Part shown: positions 18,904 to 28,454 of the stretch, piece after piece
How positions within the stretch are numbered: position 1 is the first letter of the stretch
How the letters are laid out: every line of letters begins with the position of its first letter
Source of the DNA: Clostridiales bacterium
GTDB lineage: Bacteria > Bacillota > Clostridia > Christensenellales > Borkfalkiaceae
Direction: 5' to 3'
DNA length: 64,000 nt
NCBI GenBank assembly: GCA_022508245.1
Contig: JAFLVO010000003.1
Location: 1-64,000, forward strand
Made by a program: the position numbers and the translations under genes
Notes under the pieces: generated by a model
Told to the model about the DNA's origin: nothing
What the model saw: only the letters and a program-made list of their open reading frames with translations
Databases searched by the model: none

Positions 18904-20127
18904 ATGGCAAGTTTGAAAGTTGCAGGACTCAATAAAATTTATCCGTCGGGCGCAACCGCGCTTTACGATATCAATTTCGAAACGCAGGACAAGGAGTTTA
19001 TCGTAATAATCGGCGGGGAGTCGAGCGGTAAATCCTCGCTATTGCGCGTTATCGCAGGTTTGGATGACGCTACGGACGGGAAGATTGAGATAGGCGGAAC
19101 GGATATGACCGAGGTTCACCCCAAGGACAGAAATGTGGCGATGATTTTCAGACACGACACTCTCTACCCCGATTTGAACGTGTTTGAAAATATGGCGTTC
19201 GGCTTAAAGCAGAGGAAGGCGCCCTCTGCCCTCATCGACCAGCGCGTTAAAGCCGTTTCCAAAATTTTGGGACTTGACGAGGTGCTGTACCGCAAGCCCA
19301 AGGCGCTGACTGCGGCGGCAAAGCAGAGAGTGGCGCTCGGAAGGGCAATTGCAAGGGAGCCCAAGCTCTATCTTTTGGACGAGCCCTTGGAGGGGTTCGA
19401 CGAAAAGCTTAGGGCGGACATGCTAAATCTCATAATAAACGTTCAGGCGAGGATGGAGGGCACATTCGTCTACGCAACCAAGAACCTCTCAGAGGCAATG
19501 ACGATAGGCACGCGCATCATAGTTTTGAAGAACGGACTTATTCAGCAAATAGACACCCCCGCAAACCTCTACGATTACCCCGCAAACGCTTACGTTGCCT
19601 TCTATATCGGCGCGCCCACCGTAAACTTTATTAAGGGCGCAAAGATTTTAAAGGATAACGGAAATTATATTGCCTCATTTAACGGCGGTGTGTTTACCCT
19701 CCCCGAAAATATAGTAAAGCGTTTTGCCGATATTGAAAATTATGCGGGCACGGATAAGCAGGTTTGGCTTGGGATACGCCCCGAGGACTGCACGGCAGTA
19801 AAGGACGGAGGTGTGCTTTCGGGCATCGTTTCCAAGGTTGAAAGCGACGGCGACAGAACATACGCGGAAATTGCCGTAGATGGCGTTATTTCGATGATAG
19901 TAGGGGGGCAATCGACTTTACAAAAGGGCGAAAAGTGCCAAATCGAGATTGATTTGACCAGGCTTTTGATATTTGACAGCGACACGAGGTTGACCCTTTT
20001 AGCCCGCGACGGGGGATATAAAAATACTGGCTTTGCAGACGCCGATTTTACCCCCATGCCAATAGCCGACGAAAATCAAATAGTCGAAAAGCTTAAACCT
20101 AAAAAGGAAGTAAAAAAGAAGAAATAA
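18904..20127 (+). CDS. MsmX/UgpC-like ABC transporter ATP-binding protein with degenerate catalytic motifs
   Basis: Walker A 'GGESSGKSS', Walker B 'LYLLDEP' and C-terminal TOBE-like region are present. The signature is 'LTAAAKQR' instead of LSGGQQQR, the Q-loop is 'IFRHD' instead of FQ, and the H-loop is 'ATKN' instead of THD. Confidence 0.88.
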   Translation: MASLKVAGLNKIYPSGATALYDINFETQDKEFIVIIGGESSGKSSLLRVIAGLDDATDGKIEIGGTDMTEVHPKDRNVAMIFRHDTLYPDLNVFENMAFGLKQRKAPSALIDQRVKAVSKILGLDEVLYRKPKALTAAAKQRVALGRAIAREPKLYLLDEPLEGFDEKLRADMLNLIINVQARMEGTFVYATKNLSEAMTIGTRIIVLKNGLIQQIDTPANLYDYPANAYVAFYIGAPTVNFIKGAKILKDNGNYIASFNGGVFTLPENIVKRFADIENYAGTDKQVWLGIRPEDCTAVKDGGVLSGIVSKVESDGDRTYAEIAVDGVISMIVGGQSTLQKGEKCQIEIDLTRLLIFDSDTRLTLLARDGGYKNTGFADADFTPMPIADENQIVEKLKPKKEVKKKK

Positions 20128-20132
20128 TTTTT

Positions 20133-20157
20133 ATCCCTCCGAAATTCTCGGAGGGAT
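20133..20157. terminator. Terminator hairpin after the ABC ATPase gene
   Basis: ATCCCTCCGA-AATTC-TCGGAGGGAT. Confidence 0.65.
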
Positions 20158-20221
20158 GAATTTATAGAGCAAAGCGTTTAAAAAATTAAAATTCAGGCAA
20201 TAACCGACCGGTAATAAGACT

Positions 20222-21094
20222 ATGTGGAGCGTATTAGCAGATTCGCTTCTGGACACGTTAAAGGTATTTCCCTTTCTGTTTCTCATCTATATTCTCATTG
20301 AGGTGTTGGAACACAGAACAACTCTCGTCCAGAACAGAAAAATTTTACAGGGCAAGCTTGCCCCTTTGATTGGCTCGGCTACGGGAATAATTCCGCAGTG
20401 CGGGTTTTCCGTGATGGCGGCGAAGCTGTACGACAGCGGACTTATCCGCACAGGTACTATAGCGGCGGTGTTTATTGCCACCTCGGACGAGGCGCTAATC
20501 ATAATGATTTCCAACCCGAGTGCTGCCGCGTACGTTATGCCGCTCATACTGATAAAGCTTATTGTCGCGGTGGGAGCGGGGTATTTGATTAACTTTGTGT
20601 ACTCTAATGAAAAATTGACTGACACTGGGCTTTTAGCCGACACACCGGCGCAGTTCTGCTGCGACGAGCACGTCAAGCAGTCCGATTTTGAAATATATTT
20701 CGTTTCCCCTCTCTTGCACACGCTGAAAATCGCGTTTTACATCTTTATCGTAAATTTCGTGTTCGGCGCCATCTTCTTTGAAGTGGGGAAGGACGCGTTT
20801 GCCTCGGCAATGATGGGCGGAAAATTCATTGAACCGCTTATAACGGCGCTTATAGGGCTAATCCCCAACTGCGCTTCAAGCGCAATTTTAACGGAGACAT
20901 TCATAAAAGGGGGGATATGCTTCGGTAGCCTGGTCGGAGGACTGTGTTCCAACGCAGGTCTGGGGCTCGTGGTGCTGTTTAAAAACAGAAAAAGGCTCAA
21001 AAGAAATATAATTTTAATTTTGGGGCTTTATATAGTCGCCGTGGCAACGGGACTTGCCGTAAACGGAATTATGACGCTGCTTAATTTAGTTTAA
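20222..21094 (+). CDS. Putative manganese transporter / arsenic efflux-like membrane protein
   Basis: 'YILIEVLEHRTT', 'LIGSATGIIPQCGFSVMAAKLYDSGLIRTGTIAAVFIATSDEALIIM', 'ALIGLIPNCASSAILTE'. Confidence 0.75.
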   Translation: MWSVLADSLLDTLKVFPFLFLIYILIEVLEHRTTLVQNRKILQGKLAPLIGSATGIIPQCGFSVMAAKLYDSGLIRTGTIAAVFIATSDEALIIMISNPSAAAYVMPLILIKLIVAVGAGYLINFVYSNEKLTDTGLLADTPAQFCCDEHVKQSDFEIYFVSPLLHTLKIAFYIFIVNFVFGAIFFEVGKDAFASAMMGGKFIEPLITALIGLIPNCASSAILTETFIKGGICFGSLVGGLCSNAGLGLVVLFKNRKRLKRNIILILGLYIVAVATGLAVNGIMTLLNLV

Positions 21095-21112
21095 TAAAAT
21101 TCGTTTAATTCG

Positions 21113-21136
21113 ACGCCGGGATTGCTCGGCGTTTTT
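21113..21136 (+). terminator. Rho-independent terminator
   Basis: ACGCCG-GGATTGCT-CGGCGT followed by a T tract. Confidence 0.7.
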
Positions 21137-21285
21137 TATTTTCCGCGGTTAAATCAGGCTTTTAAATAGAATGTCGGCATACGTTTTTAAGCGACTATTA
21201 ATTTTGTGCGCGTGCGCGTAAAACAGTTGTAAAATTTTTTGCTTTGTGTTATCATTTTAGCGATTAATAAATTTAAGGAATTAAT

Positions 21286-22539
21286 ATGGCAATAAATGTA
21301 AGCAACCTCGAAGGTAAAGAAATTACCGACGATTTCGTGAGAATAGCCACCCCGACGGGCAGATGGGGCTACACTTGGAGTGTCTTTAAAGCTTCGTTTT
21401 TAAAGCTTATTCTGCTCAATATTTTCGTACTTATCACATTTATCCCCGGCATAGCCTTAATTATGTTCCGCAACGTCTACGTTACGAATATACTCGGCGG
21501 AGCCTATCAATTCAACACGAGTATTATCCACGTGCCCGTTGGCAACATAACGGGCTTGGCCGAAATGCTCATACTTTCGGCAGACCTGCGGTTCTATTCG
21601 CTGCTTATTGTGGCGGGCTTTATCGCCTCTTTAGGCATATCGGGTGCAACCTACTGCATAAGAAAGATACTTTTAACCAACGGACAGTTCAGTATTAAAA
21701 ACTTCTTCCACGGCATCAAGGTGGGCTATTTCAATACTCTTTTGCCCGTAATCCTGTTTATGGCGATGTTCTTCATGTGCAAAATCGTGGGCGACTGGAA
21801 GAACGTAGAATACGCTATCGGCGGAAATAAGGGCGGGGCCATGACGGCGTACGTGTTTGCAATTATCGCAACCGTGCTTATGGGTATTTATTGCGGCTGG
21901 CTTTACGTAGTCGGCACAAACTACCGCGTTAAATTTACACAGCTTTTCAAAAACTCCTTCGTCATGCTCATCGGAACCCCCTTGCAGACGGTATTTATGG
22001 CGGGATTTGCGCTTATACCCGTCTGGTTCTTCCTTATCGGCGGATTTGTGCGCACTCTGTCCTATTTCATGTTTATATTCATAGGCTTTGTTTTCGTAAT
22101 TTTAAGCTGGATATCCTACTCGCAGTGGGCGTTCGATTTGTTTATAACCCCCAACTTAAAGGCAGCGCAGGAGGATTTGGACTCCAAAAAGACTCCCAAG
22201 CAGCTTCAGGAGGAGAAGGCGGAAGCCGACAGACAGACCGCAATGGCGCTTCTCGCCGCAGGCAAGAGCGAGCTTATAAGTAAGCCCGTTATGCCCATTG
22301 AGGGTAAGTGCGGAGTCGCCCGCACGGCGATTACCTTCAGAAGGGACGATATAGCTTTGGCAGATACGAACAGAGAAAAGCTAAAAGAAAATATTGCAAA
22401 TTACGAAAAAGAGCACATGAACGACCCCGTCTACGTGGAATACAACAGGATGTTCCAGGATAGGGAAAAGGCTTTGCAGGACACACCTGCAAAGGGCAAA
22501 AAGAAAAAGAAAATCAGTTCGGACAACCTCTTAAAATGA
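21286..22539 (+). CDS. Polytopic membrane protein with a Lys-rich cytoplasmic tail, unknown function
   Basis: 417 aa, about 6 hydrophobic segments; tail ends 'PAKGKKKKKISSDNLLK'. Confidence 0.7.
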   Translation: MAINVSNLEGKEITDDFVRIATPTGRWGYTWSVFKASFLKLILLNIFVLITFIPGIALIMFRNVYVTNILGGAYQFNTSIIHVPVGNITGLAEMLILSADLRFYSLLIVAGFIASLGISGATYCIRKILLTNGQFSIKNFFHGIKVGYFNTLLPVILFMAMFFMCKIVGDWKNVEYAIGGNKGGAMTAYVFAIIATVLMGIYCGWLYVVGTNYRVKFTQLFKNSFVMLIGTPLQTVFMAGFALIPVWFFLIGGFVRTLSYFMFIFIGFVFVILSWISYSQWAFDLFITPNLKAAQEDLDSKKTPKQLQEEKAEADRQTAMALLAAGKSELISKPVMPIEGKCGVARTAITFRRDDIALADTNREKLKENIANYEKEHMNDPVYVEYNRMFQDREKALQDTPAKGKKKKKISSDNLLK

Positions 22540-22665
22540 TTTTTTGCAATACGGCTTTTTTGCCATGGGCGGAAATTATTAACGGCTGAATAAAGACTGC
22601 GGCTATTTTCAATGGTCGCAGTATTTAATTAAATCAGAAAGAGAACATCTATAAAAAATTGGAAT

Positions 22666-23490
22666 ATGAACAAATTATATAAGACACTTTTATTTAACAA
22701 CGAGGTTTCGCTCTCCGTGCTCGACACGCGCGAGCTCGTGCAGGCTGCAATCAATATTCATAAGCTCGACGACAAATCGGCGGAACTGCTCGGCGGTATG
22801 CTCACTGCGTGCGCCTATATGGCTGGCTGCCTAAAGAGCGAGCGCGGCGCCGTTTCCCTGACCGTAAAATCGGGGGACAACAGCGCCACGGTCAGCGTTT
22901 CGGGCGATATAAACGGGCACATACGCGGCTATATCGACGGCGGTGAAAGGGGACTGAAGGGCGGTACGCTGACGGTAATAAAAGAGGACGGACTCTTTCG
23001 CCCCTTTATAGGCACGAGCGAGCTTAAAAGCGACAGCGTATCCGAAAATTTAATGCAGTATTTTCATATGAGCGAGCAGGTTGAAACTGCCGTTGCAATA
23101 GGCGTAAAGGTCAAAGACGGCAAATGTATTGCGGCGGGCGGCGTCGTTATGCAGCTCCTTCCCGGCACAAGCGAAGAGAGTATGGACAGTGCGGAAAACG
23201 CAATGCAACATTTCGTGAATGCCGCGGACGTTGTCGAAAAATACGGCGCGGAAGGCATTTTGAAGAATTATTTCGGCTTGTCGGGCGAAGAGAGGGGAAT
23301 TTATATCCTCTTTCCCGAATATAAGTGTAATTGTTCGCGCAAAAAAATAGAGGGGGTAATTATGCCCCTCGGTTATAGCGAGCTTTTGAAAATTATCAGT
23401 GAAGAGGGTGGGGTGAAAGTGCATTGTCACTACTGCAACACCGACTATTCGTTCTCTAAAGAGGAAATAGAGGAGCTTTTTAAAGACTGA
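22666..23490 (+). CDS. hslO: Hsp33 redox-regulated chaperone
   Basis: 'LLGGMLTACAYMAGCLKSERGAVSLTVKS', C-terminal CxC/CxxC 'YKCNCSRKK...VKVHCHYCNTDYSF'. Confidence 0.95.
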   Translation: MNKLYKTLLFNNEVSLSVLDTRELVQAAINIHKLDDKSAELLGGMLTACAYMAGCLKSERGAVSLTVKSGDNSATVSVSGDINGHIRGYIDGGERGLKGGTLTVIKEDGLFRPFIGTSELKSDSVSENLMQYFHMSEQVETAVAIGVKVKDGKCIAAGGVVMQLLPGTSEESMDSAENAMQHFVNAADVVEKYGAEGILKNYFGLSGEERGIYILFPEYKCNCSRKKIEGVIMPLGYSELLKIISEEGGVKVHCHYCNTDYSFSKEEIEELFKD

Positions 23491-23492
23491 AC

Positions 23493-25151
23493 ATGGGCAA
23501 AATTACCCGAATCGACCTGTCTGCAGACAGACTTATATCCGTCGCCTTACAGATGGCGGACGACCATAACTATATCGGCGCATTGAAAATGCTGAACAAT
23601 CTTGCCGGGCGCGAAGAGCTTTCTTTGGACGCGCTCTCTTTATATGCCGAAATTTACGATGATTTGGGGCTCTATGAAAAGTGCATAAACGGCTGGTTCT
23701 GCTTTTTGGACAGCGCCGTAAACGAGGACCTTTCGGACTGCTACGAGGGGCTTGCCGTCAGCTTTATGAACTTGGGGCTGGAAAATTTTGCCGCATTTTA
23801 CTACAATAAGCTGCTTGAGGAGGCAAACGGCTTCAGTGCGGAAGAGAGGGAAAGCATTTTAAGAGATTTCCTTTCGACCGAGGAAAATCCCCTCAAATTC
23901 GCCTATCCCCCCGCCGTTGCGGACTGCTCGCAGATTATTTCGGAAGGCGTGTCGTATATGAAGGCGGGCGAATTCGACAGGGCGGTCGAGGAATTCGAGC
24001 AGATTGAGAACGAAAATCCATCCTATATGACTGCACGCAACTATATTGCGATGTGCAAAATAGTTACCGATAAAATCGATGAGGCAGAGCAGGAGTGCAA
24101 AGCTCTTTTAAAGCGTGAGCCCAACAACGTTCAGGCGATGACCACGCTTGCGGCGTGCTATTCCGAGCGCGGAGAAGCGGAGGCGGCTGCAGAGCTTGCA
24201 AAGCACCTCGTTGACCTCAACGTAGAGGATCAGGACGAAATTTACAAAATTGCCACCGTGTGCTGCGAAAACAAGATGCACAAAGAAGCTTACCTGATGT
24301 TTTCAAAGCTTTCGGGCGACATAGTTTACGATAAAAATATAATGTATTTCAAGGCGGTTGCCGCGTACAACAGCGGTAAGATTAAAGAGGCGTTCGACGA
24401 GTTCGACAGGCTTCTTGCAATCTATCCCGATGCCGTAATTGCCCGCCACAGCTATGAATACGGGCGTGCGGTTGCGGATAGCGCCGCAGAGGGGGAGTTG
24501 AGCTATTTCTACCGCCTCCCGCAGGAAATGAGAGAGGAAAATTTAAGTATTTTAAGCTCGTATCTCGCCCTACCCAAGGCGCAGGCTAATAAGCTTTACG
24601 CTCCCGAGCAGCTTGAAGGATGCATAAATTGGTGTTTCGACGAGGTTGACGGCGGTCACGGCGGAGATTTGCAACGGGTCGCGCTTATGGTTGCCGTAAA
24701 GGCAGGGCTTGACTATTTAATTGCAAAATATATGCTCGACGCTTTTCTGCCGGACGAGATGAAGATTGAGCTTTTAACGGCAATTTTAGAGCGCAATGAG
24801 GGCGTGGATTTTGGCGTGGTAATCTGTAACGTCTATAAAAACGTTTGTATTGAGCCCGTAAATATAGGAAGGGCAAAGAGAAAGCAATTTTTAGGCGCGT
24901 ACGCAAACCTCTGCTCGCACTTCGTAATTTTGGACGCGTACAACGGTTATAAAATCAAGGAGGCTACGGAGAAAGCCTATTTAAAACTTAAAGAGAGCAA
25001 CAGTCTCAATCTCGCTAACGATTCACAGGCGCTTGCCGCAGCAATATATATAAAGTCGGGTGTGCGCGAAGCGGGAATAAACGGCAAGAAAATATATTCC
25101 TTTTTCGACGTGACGCAGGACAGGGTTGACCGCATTTTGGAGGTATTATGA
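23493..25151 (+). CDS. Tetratricopeptide repeat protein
   Basis: Helical repeats such as 'GVSYMKAGEFDRAVEEFEQIENENPSYMTARNYIAMC' and 'ALLKREPNNVQAMTTLAACYSERGEAEAAAELA'. Confidence 0.75.
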   Translation: MGKITRIDLSADRLISVALQMADDHNYIGALKMLNNLAGREELSLDALSLYAEIYDDLGLYEKCINGWFCFLDSAVNEDLSDCYEGLAVSFMNLGLENFAAFYYNKLLEEANGFSAEERESILRDFLSTEENPLKFAYPPAVADCSQIISEGVSYMKAGEFDRAVEEFEQIENENPSYMTARNYIAMCKIVTDKIDEAEQECKALLKREPNNVQAMTTLAACYSERGEAEAAAELAKHLVDLNVEDQDEIYKIATVCCENKMHKEAYLMFSKLSGDIVYDKNIMYFKAVAAYNSGKIKEAFDEFDRLLAIYPDAVIARHSYEYGRAVADSAAEGELSYFYRLPQEMREENLSILSSYLALPKAQANKLYAPEQLEGCINWCFDEVDGGHGGDLQRVALMVAVKAGLDYLIAKYMLDAFLPDEMKIELLTAILERNEGVDFGVVICNVYKNVCIEPVNIGRAKRKQFLGAYANLCSHFVILDAYNGYKIKEATEKAYLKLKESNSLNLANDSQALAAAIYIKSGVREAGINGKKIYSFFDVTQDRVDRILEVL

Positions 25152-25981
25152 AACTTTACGATTTCGACGGTATGTTTGACGAAAAGCTCGGCGAATACAT
25201 CAAAAAGAACGCCGGCAAACATAGAGAGAGCGAATGGGAGGATATAATTCCCGTGCTCTACAAAAAGTTCGGAAATACCGTAATTAAATCGCTTGGCAAA
25301 ACCCCCAACGAGTTCTACGGTGAAATGTCCGACGACGAGCTTATAAAATGCCTCAAAGGGCACTTAAAGCAGGGCGTGCCCGTCTCGGAATTTCTCTGCT
25401 CTGCGATAGAGAGCCGCTCGCTTGCGGATAAGCTTCTGCCTCTCTTGGACGGGACGGACAGCGAAAGAGAGTACGCTATGAACCTTATGGGCTCGGACGA
25501 GCGTGCAATTGGCAAATATATGGATATACTCGTGACTTCGGACGACAGCGATTTAAAGGACAGGTGTGTGGACTACATAAAGGAAAAGGCTGACCTTGTT
25601 GTGGAGTGCGCATTGGAAAATTATAAAAATGGCGTAGAAAAGGAGTATATGCTTGAAATCCTTTCCCGCTCGGTGATAAAAAAGGACGAAATTTTTGATA
25701 TTCTTTTAAAGGAGTTCCGCACCGACGCCGACAATATCCCCATGCACGCAAGCTATCTCGCGGCGTACGGCGACGAGCGCGCCATTGAATATCTGCTCGA
25801 TAAAATCGACGAGGAGTGGATAACCTTTGTCGAGTTTCAGGAGCTCAAATTTGCTATCGAGGCGCTCGGCGGACAGTACACGAAGAAGCGCGATTTCTCA
25901 AACGACCCTTATTACGAACTCATAAAGTCGCACAGCGTATCGGCGTTTGATTTGTTCGGAAATCTTAAAAAGGACGATTAA
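25148..25981 (+). CDS. Uncharacterised helical (HEAT-like) protein, coupled to the TPR gene
   Basis: 277 aa ORF overlapping the TPR stop by 4 bp; alpha-helical repeat-like composition. Confidence 0.6.
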   Translation: MKLYDFDGMFDEKLGEYIKKNAGKHRESEWEDIIPVLYKKFGNTVIKSLGKTPNEFYGEMSDDELIKCLKGHLKQGVPVSEFLCSAIESRSLADKLLPLLDGTDSEREYAMNLMGSDERAIGKYMDILVTSDDSDLKDRCVDYIKEKADLVVECALENYKNGVEKEYMLEILSRSVIKKDEIFDILLKEFRTDADNIPMHASYLAAYGDERAIEYLLDKIDEEWITFVEFQELKFAIEALGGQYTKKRDFSNDPYYELIKSHSVSAFDLFGNLKKDD

Positions 25982-25992
25982 AATTATAATGT

Positions 25993-26030
25993 ATAAGCGG
26001 CTTGCCCGAAATTTCGGGCAAGCCGCTTAT
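25993..26030. terminator. Perfect 38-bp palindrome, probable bidirectional terminator
   Basis: ATAAGCGGCTTGCCCGAAA|TTTCGGGCAAGCCGCTTAT. Confidence 0.7.
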
Positions 26031-26094
26031 TTTGATAATTTACTTTGATTAAAATTTTTTAAAAATGTCAAAACTTTAAGCGGAGGTAATAAAT

Positions 26095-26283
26095 ATGCAA
26101 CAAATAACAGCTAAAGAATTGCAACTCATAACCGACGCACTTACCGCCGAGGGCCTGATATGCAAAAAGGCAAGGGCTTACTCAAAGACTCTTACCGACA
26201 CAGAACTTTCACAATTTATGGCAAGTATTGCCGACGAACACGAACAGCGCTATAACGCGCTATTGAGCGTAATAGGAGGTTAA
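26095..26283 (+). CDS. Small spore-coat-associated protein (CotF-partner-like)
   Basis: 62 aa; strong RBS (GCGGAGG); 2 bp upstream of a CotF-like ORF. Confidence 0.55.
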   Translation: MQQITAKELQLITDALTAEGLICKKARAYSKTLTDTELSQFMASIADEHEQRYNALLSVIGG

Positions 26284-26285
26284 AT

Positions 26286-26582
26286 ATGAAGCTCACGAAA
26301 AGCGATATTACACTCAACGAAAAGGACGCTCTTCAGGATATGTTGGAGTCCGAAAAGCAGCTTATGACAATCTACACCACGGCGCTGTTCGAGGGTAGCA
26401 CCAAGACTATGAGAAAGAATTTCTCATCCAACCTTTTAGGCGTTGCCGAAAACCAGTACAGCCTGTTTCAGCAGATGTCCACGCGCGGATATTACACCCC
26501 CCAGCCCGCCAACAAAAATCTTATCGACGACGCAAATTCAACCTACAAAAAGCAAAAAAATTCCCTCAAAGCATCCGGTTAA
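26286..26582 (+). CDS. CotF-like spore coat protein
   Basis: 'LNEKDALQDMLESEKQLMTIYTTALFEGSTKTMRKNFSSNLLGVAENQYSLFQQMSTRGYYTPQPA'. Confidence 0.8.
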   Translation: MKLTKSDITLNEKDALQDMLESEKQLMTIYTTALFEGSTKTMRKNFSSNLLGVAENQYSLFQQMSTRGYYTPQPANKNLIDDANSTYKKQKNSLKASG

Positions 26583-26587
26583 ATATT

Positions 26588-26627
26588 AAAAATCCCGCAC
26601 GGGCGCTTTTGTCCGTGCGGGATTTTT
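26588..26627 (+). terminator. Rho-independent terminator after cotF
   Basis: AAAAATCCCGCACGG-GCGCTTTTGT-CCGTGCGGGATTTTT, 15-bp stem. Confidence 0.8.
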
Positions 26628-26706
26628 ATTTGTTTAATGTATAACAAAATATAGGTTTCACATACTTATTTTACGGGCAAAAGATGCCTTTTAAGGAGTT
26701 GATAAT

Positions 26707-26940
26707 ATGAAAGCTACGGGAATTGTACGTAGAATAGACGAGTTGGGAAGAGTAGTTATTCCCAAAGAAATAAGAAGCACACTACGCCTCAAATCAGGCG
26801 ACCCGATACTGACAACATTGAAAAATATTCCCGACTTAAACAACAATCAAACCATAAACCGTCTATTTTCCGACGATAACGAAACCTTCTACATACTCGC
26901 TATGTTGGCCATAAAAGAAAGGCTGCATTTGAACGTGTAA
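26707..26940 (+). CDS. Truncated/chimeric AbrB-family protein: SpoVT N-terminal DNA-binding domain with an unrelated C-terminus
   Basis: First 33 aa (MKATGIVRRIDELGRVVIPKEIRSTLRLKSGDP) are identical to the full spoVT at 53031; the rest diverges completely. Confidence 0.7.
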   Translation: MKATGIVRRIDELGRVVIPKEIRSTLRLKSGDPILTTLKNIPDLNNNQTINRLFSDDNETFYILAMLAIKERLHLNV

Positions 26941-26956
26941 AACTTAATAAACAGCA

Positions 26957-26986
26957 AGTCCGCCGAGCGCACCCGCTCGGCGGACT
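26957..26986. terminator. GC-rich hairpin
   Basis: AGTCCGCCGAGCG-CACC-CGCTCGGCGGACT, 13-bp perfect stem. Confidence 0.6.
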
Positions 26987-27029
26987 ATTTGCGATTTGTA
27001 GTTCAAAGTTTAATCTAAAACTACAAAAA

Positions 27030-27100
27030 GTGGCATAATTCAATTTTTTAGTGTCAAAAAAGTGGCAATATCTCATTTTGCAACACTCAAAAAAGTGGCA
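27030..27100 (+). promoter_or_regulatory. Three phased CAAAAA(A)GTGGCA repeats upstream of a promoter
   Basis: GTGGCA at 27030, 27062 and 27095 (32- and 33-bp spacing), each preceded by CAAAAA(A). Confidence 0.55.
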
Positions 27101-27106
27101 ACAATG

Positions 27107-27135
27107 TTGACATTTAAGTCTGATAATGTTAAAAT
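27107..27135 (+). promoter_or_regulatory. Sigma-A-like promoter for the AAA+ ATPase gene
   Basis: TTGACA (27107-27112), 17-bp spacer, TAAAAT (27130-27135). Confidence 0.6.
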
Positions 27136-27155
27136 AATGCTTGTAGAGGTGTTTT

Positions 27156-28454
27156 ATGTTAAAGAGAAAATTCTTACAAACATTGTTGGATTGGAAACAT
27201 ACAAAAGGCAAAGAATGCTTGCTTGTAAAGGGTGCACGCCAAATAGGTAAGACCTACATTATAGATAAATTCGGTAGGGAAAACTACGGAAACTATATTT
27301 ACGTTAACTTCTTTACCGAGCCGAAATTAAAAGACGTTTTTGAAGGATCGCTGGCGGCGGAAGAAATTTATAAAAGGCTGTCGGTATTTTTCCGCGACGC
27401 TCACTTTGTGGAAAATGACACGCTGATATTTTTAGATGAAATTCAGGAGTGCCCCAATGCCCGTACTGCACTTAAATTTCTTGCGATAGACGGAAGGTTT
27501 GACGTAATTGCCTCCGGATCACTTCTCGGCATCAATTACAAACAGGTATCTTCTATTCCTGTCGGTTATGAAAGGCAGGTTGAAATGCATTCCCTTGATT
27601 TCGAAGAATTCCTTTGGGCAATCGGTGTGGGCGAACAAACTATTAACTACTTGCGCTCTTTCTTTGAGTCGAAGGAAAAAATTCCTCCTGCCGTCAACGA
27701 GCAGATGCTTTCATATTTGCGTGAATATATGATTGTCGGGGGTATGCCCGAAGTCGTAAATACTTACCTTTCAACCAAGCATTATGGCGAAGTTCACAAT
27801 GCACAAAAGAAAATTACCGATGCTTATTTGGAGGATATCGCAAAATATGCAAGCACTTCGGAAAAACCTAAGGCGAGAAACTGTTTCCTTTCTATTCCTC
27901 GACAGCTTGCAAAGGAGAACAAGAAGTTCCAGTTCTCGGTAGTAGAGAGTGGAGGTCGAGCACGTAAATATGAGAACAGCTTGGAGTGGCTTCGTGATGC
28001 TAACTTAATTCGTTACTGCAACAATGTATCTACGCCACAGCTTCCTCTTGTAGCCTATGTAAAACCCGATCAGTTTAAGATATATTTAAATGACATAGGT
28101 TTGCTTGTTTCTATGTATGGCTTTGAGATGAAACAGGCGATTTTAACAGGTGCGCTTAAAGGGGCAGCAAAGGGTGGCATTTACGAAAATTTGATTGCGG
28201 ATATTCTGATTAAAAAGGGACTGCCGCTCTATTATTACAAGAACGACAGCAATTCGCAGGAAATAGAATTTTTACTGACCGTAGAAACAGAGATAGTTCC
28301 CGTTGAAGTTAAATCAAGCAACGGTTCTACACTTTCGTTAAATAATTTCCTAAAAGAATTCGAGCCGAGCATCGGTTATAAATTCATCGCCGGCAACATC
28401 GGCGTGGCTGATAACAAAGTAACTTTACCGCTATACATGGCAATGTTTTTGTGA
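27156..28454 (+). CDS. AAA+ (AAA_14) ATPase with DUF4143 C-terminal region
   Basis: Walker A 'GARQIGKTYI', Walker B 'LIFLDEIQECPNA', 'DVIASGSLLGI', C-terminal nuclease-like 'SQEIEFLLTVETEIVPVEVKSS'. Confidence 0.9.
   Translation: MLKRKFLQTLLDWKHTKGKECLLVKGARQIGKTYIIDKFGRENYGNYIYVNFFTEPKLKDVFEGSLAAEEIYKRLSVFFRDAHFVENDTLIFLDEIQECPNARTALKFLAIDGRFDVIASGSLLGINYKQVSSIPVGYERQVEMHSLDFEEFLWAIGVGEQTINYLRSFFESKEKIPPAVNEQMLSYLREYMIVGGMPEVVNTYLSTKHYGEVHNAQKKITDAYLEDIAKYASTSEKPKARNCFLSIPRQLAKENKKFQFSVVESGGRARKYENSLEWLRDANLIRYCNNVSTPQLPLVAYVKPDQFKIYLNDIGLLVSMYGFEMKQAILTGALKGAAKGGIYENLIADILIKKGLPLYYYKNDSNSQEIEFLLTVETEIVPVEVKSSNGSTLSLNNFLKEFEPSIGYKFIAGNIGVADNKVTLPLYMAMFL

Noticed and set aside
19893-19920. 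'ATAGTAGGGGGGCAATC' as a ninth copy of the dispersed element
   Set aside because: Lies inside the ABC ATPase CDS, lacks the AATTT and GCGTTAAATAAGG parts; likely coincidence.
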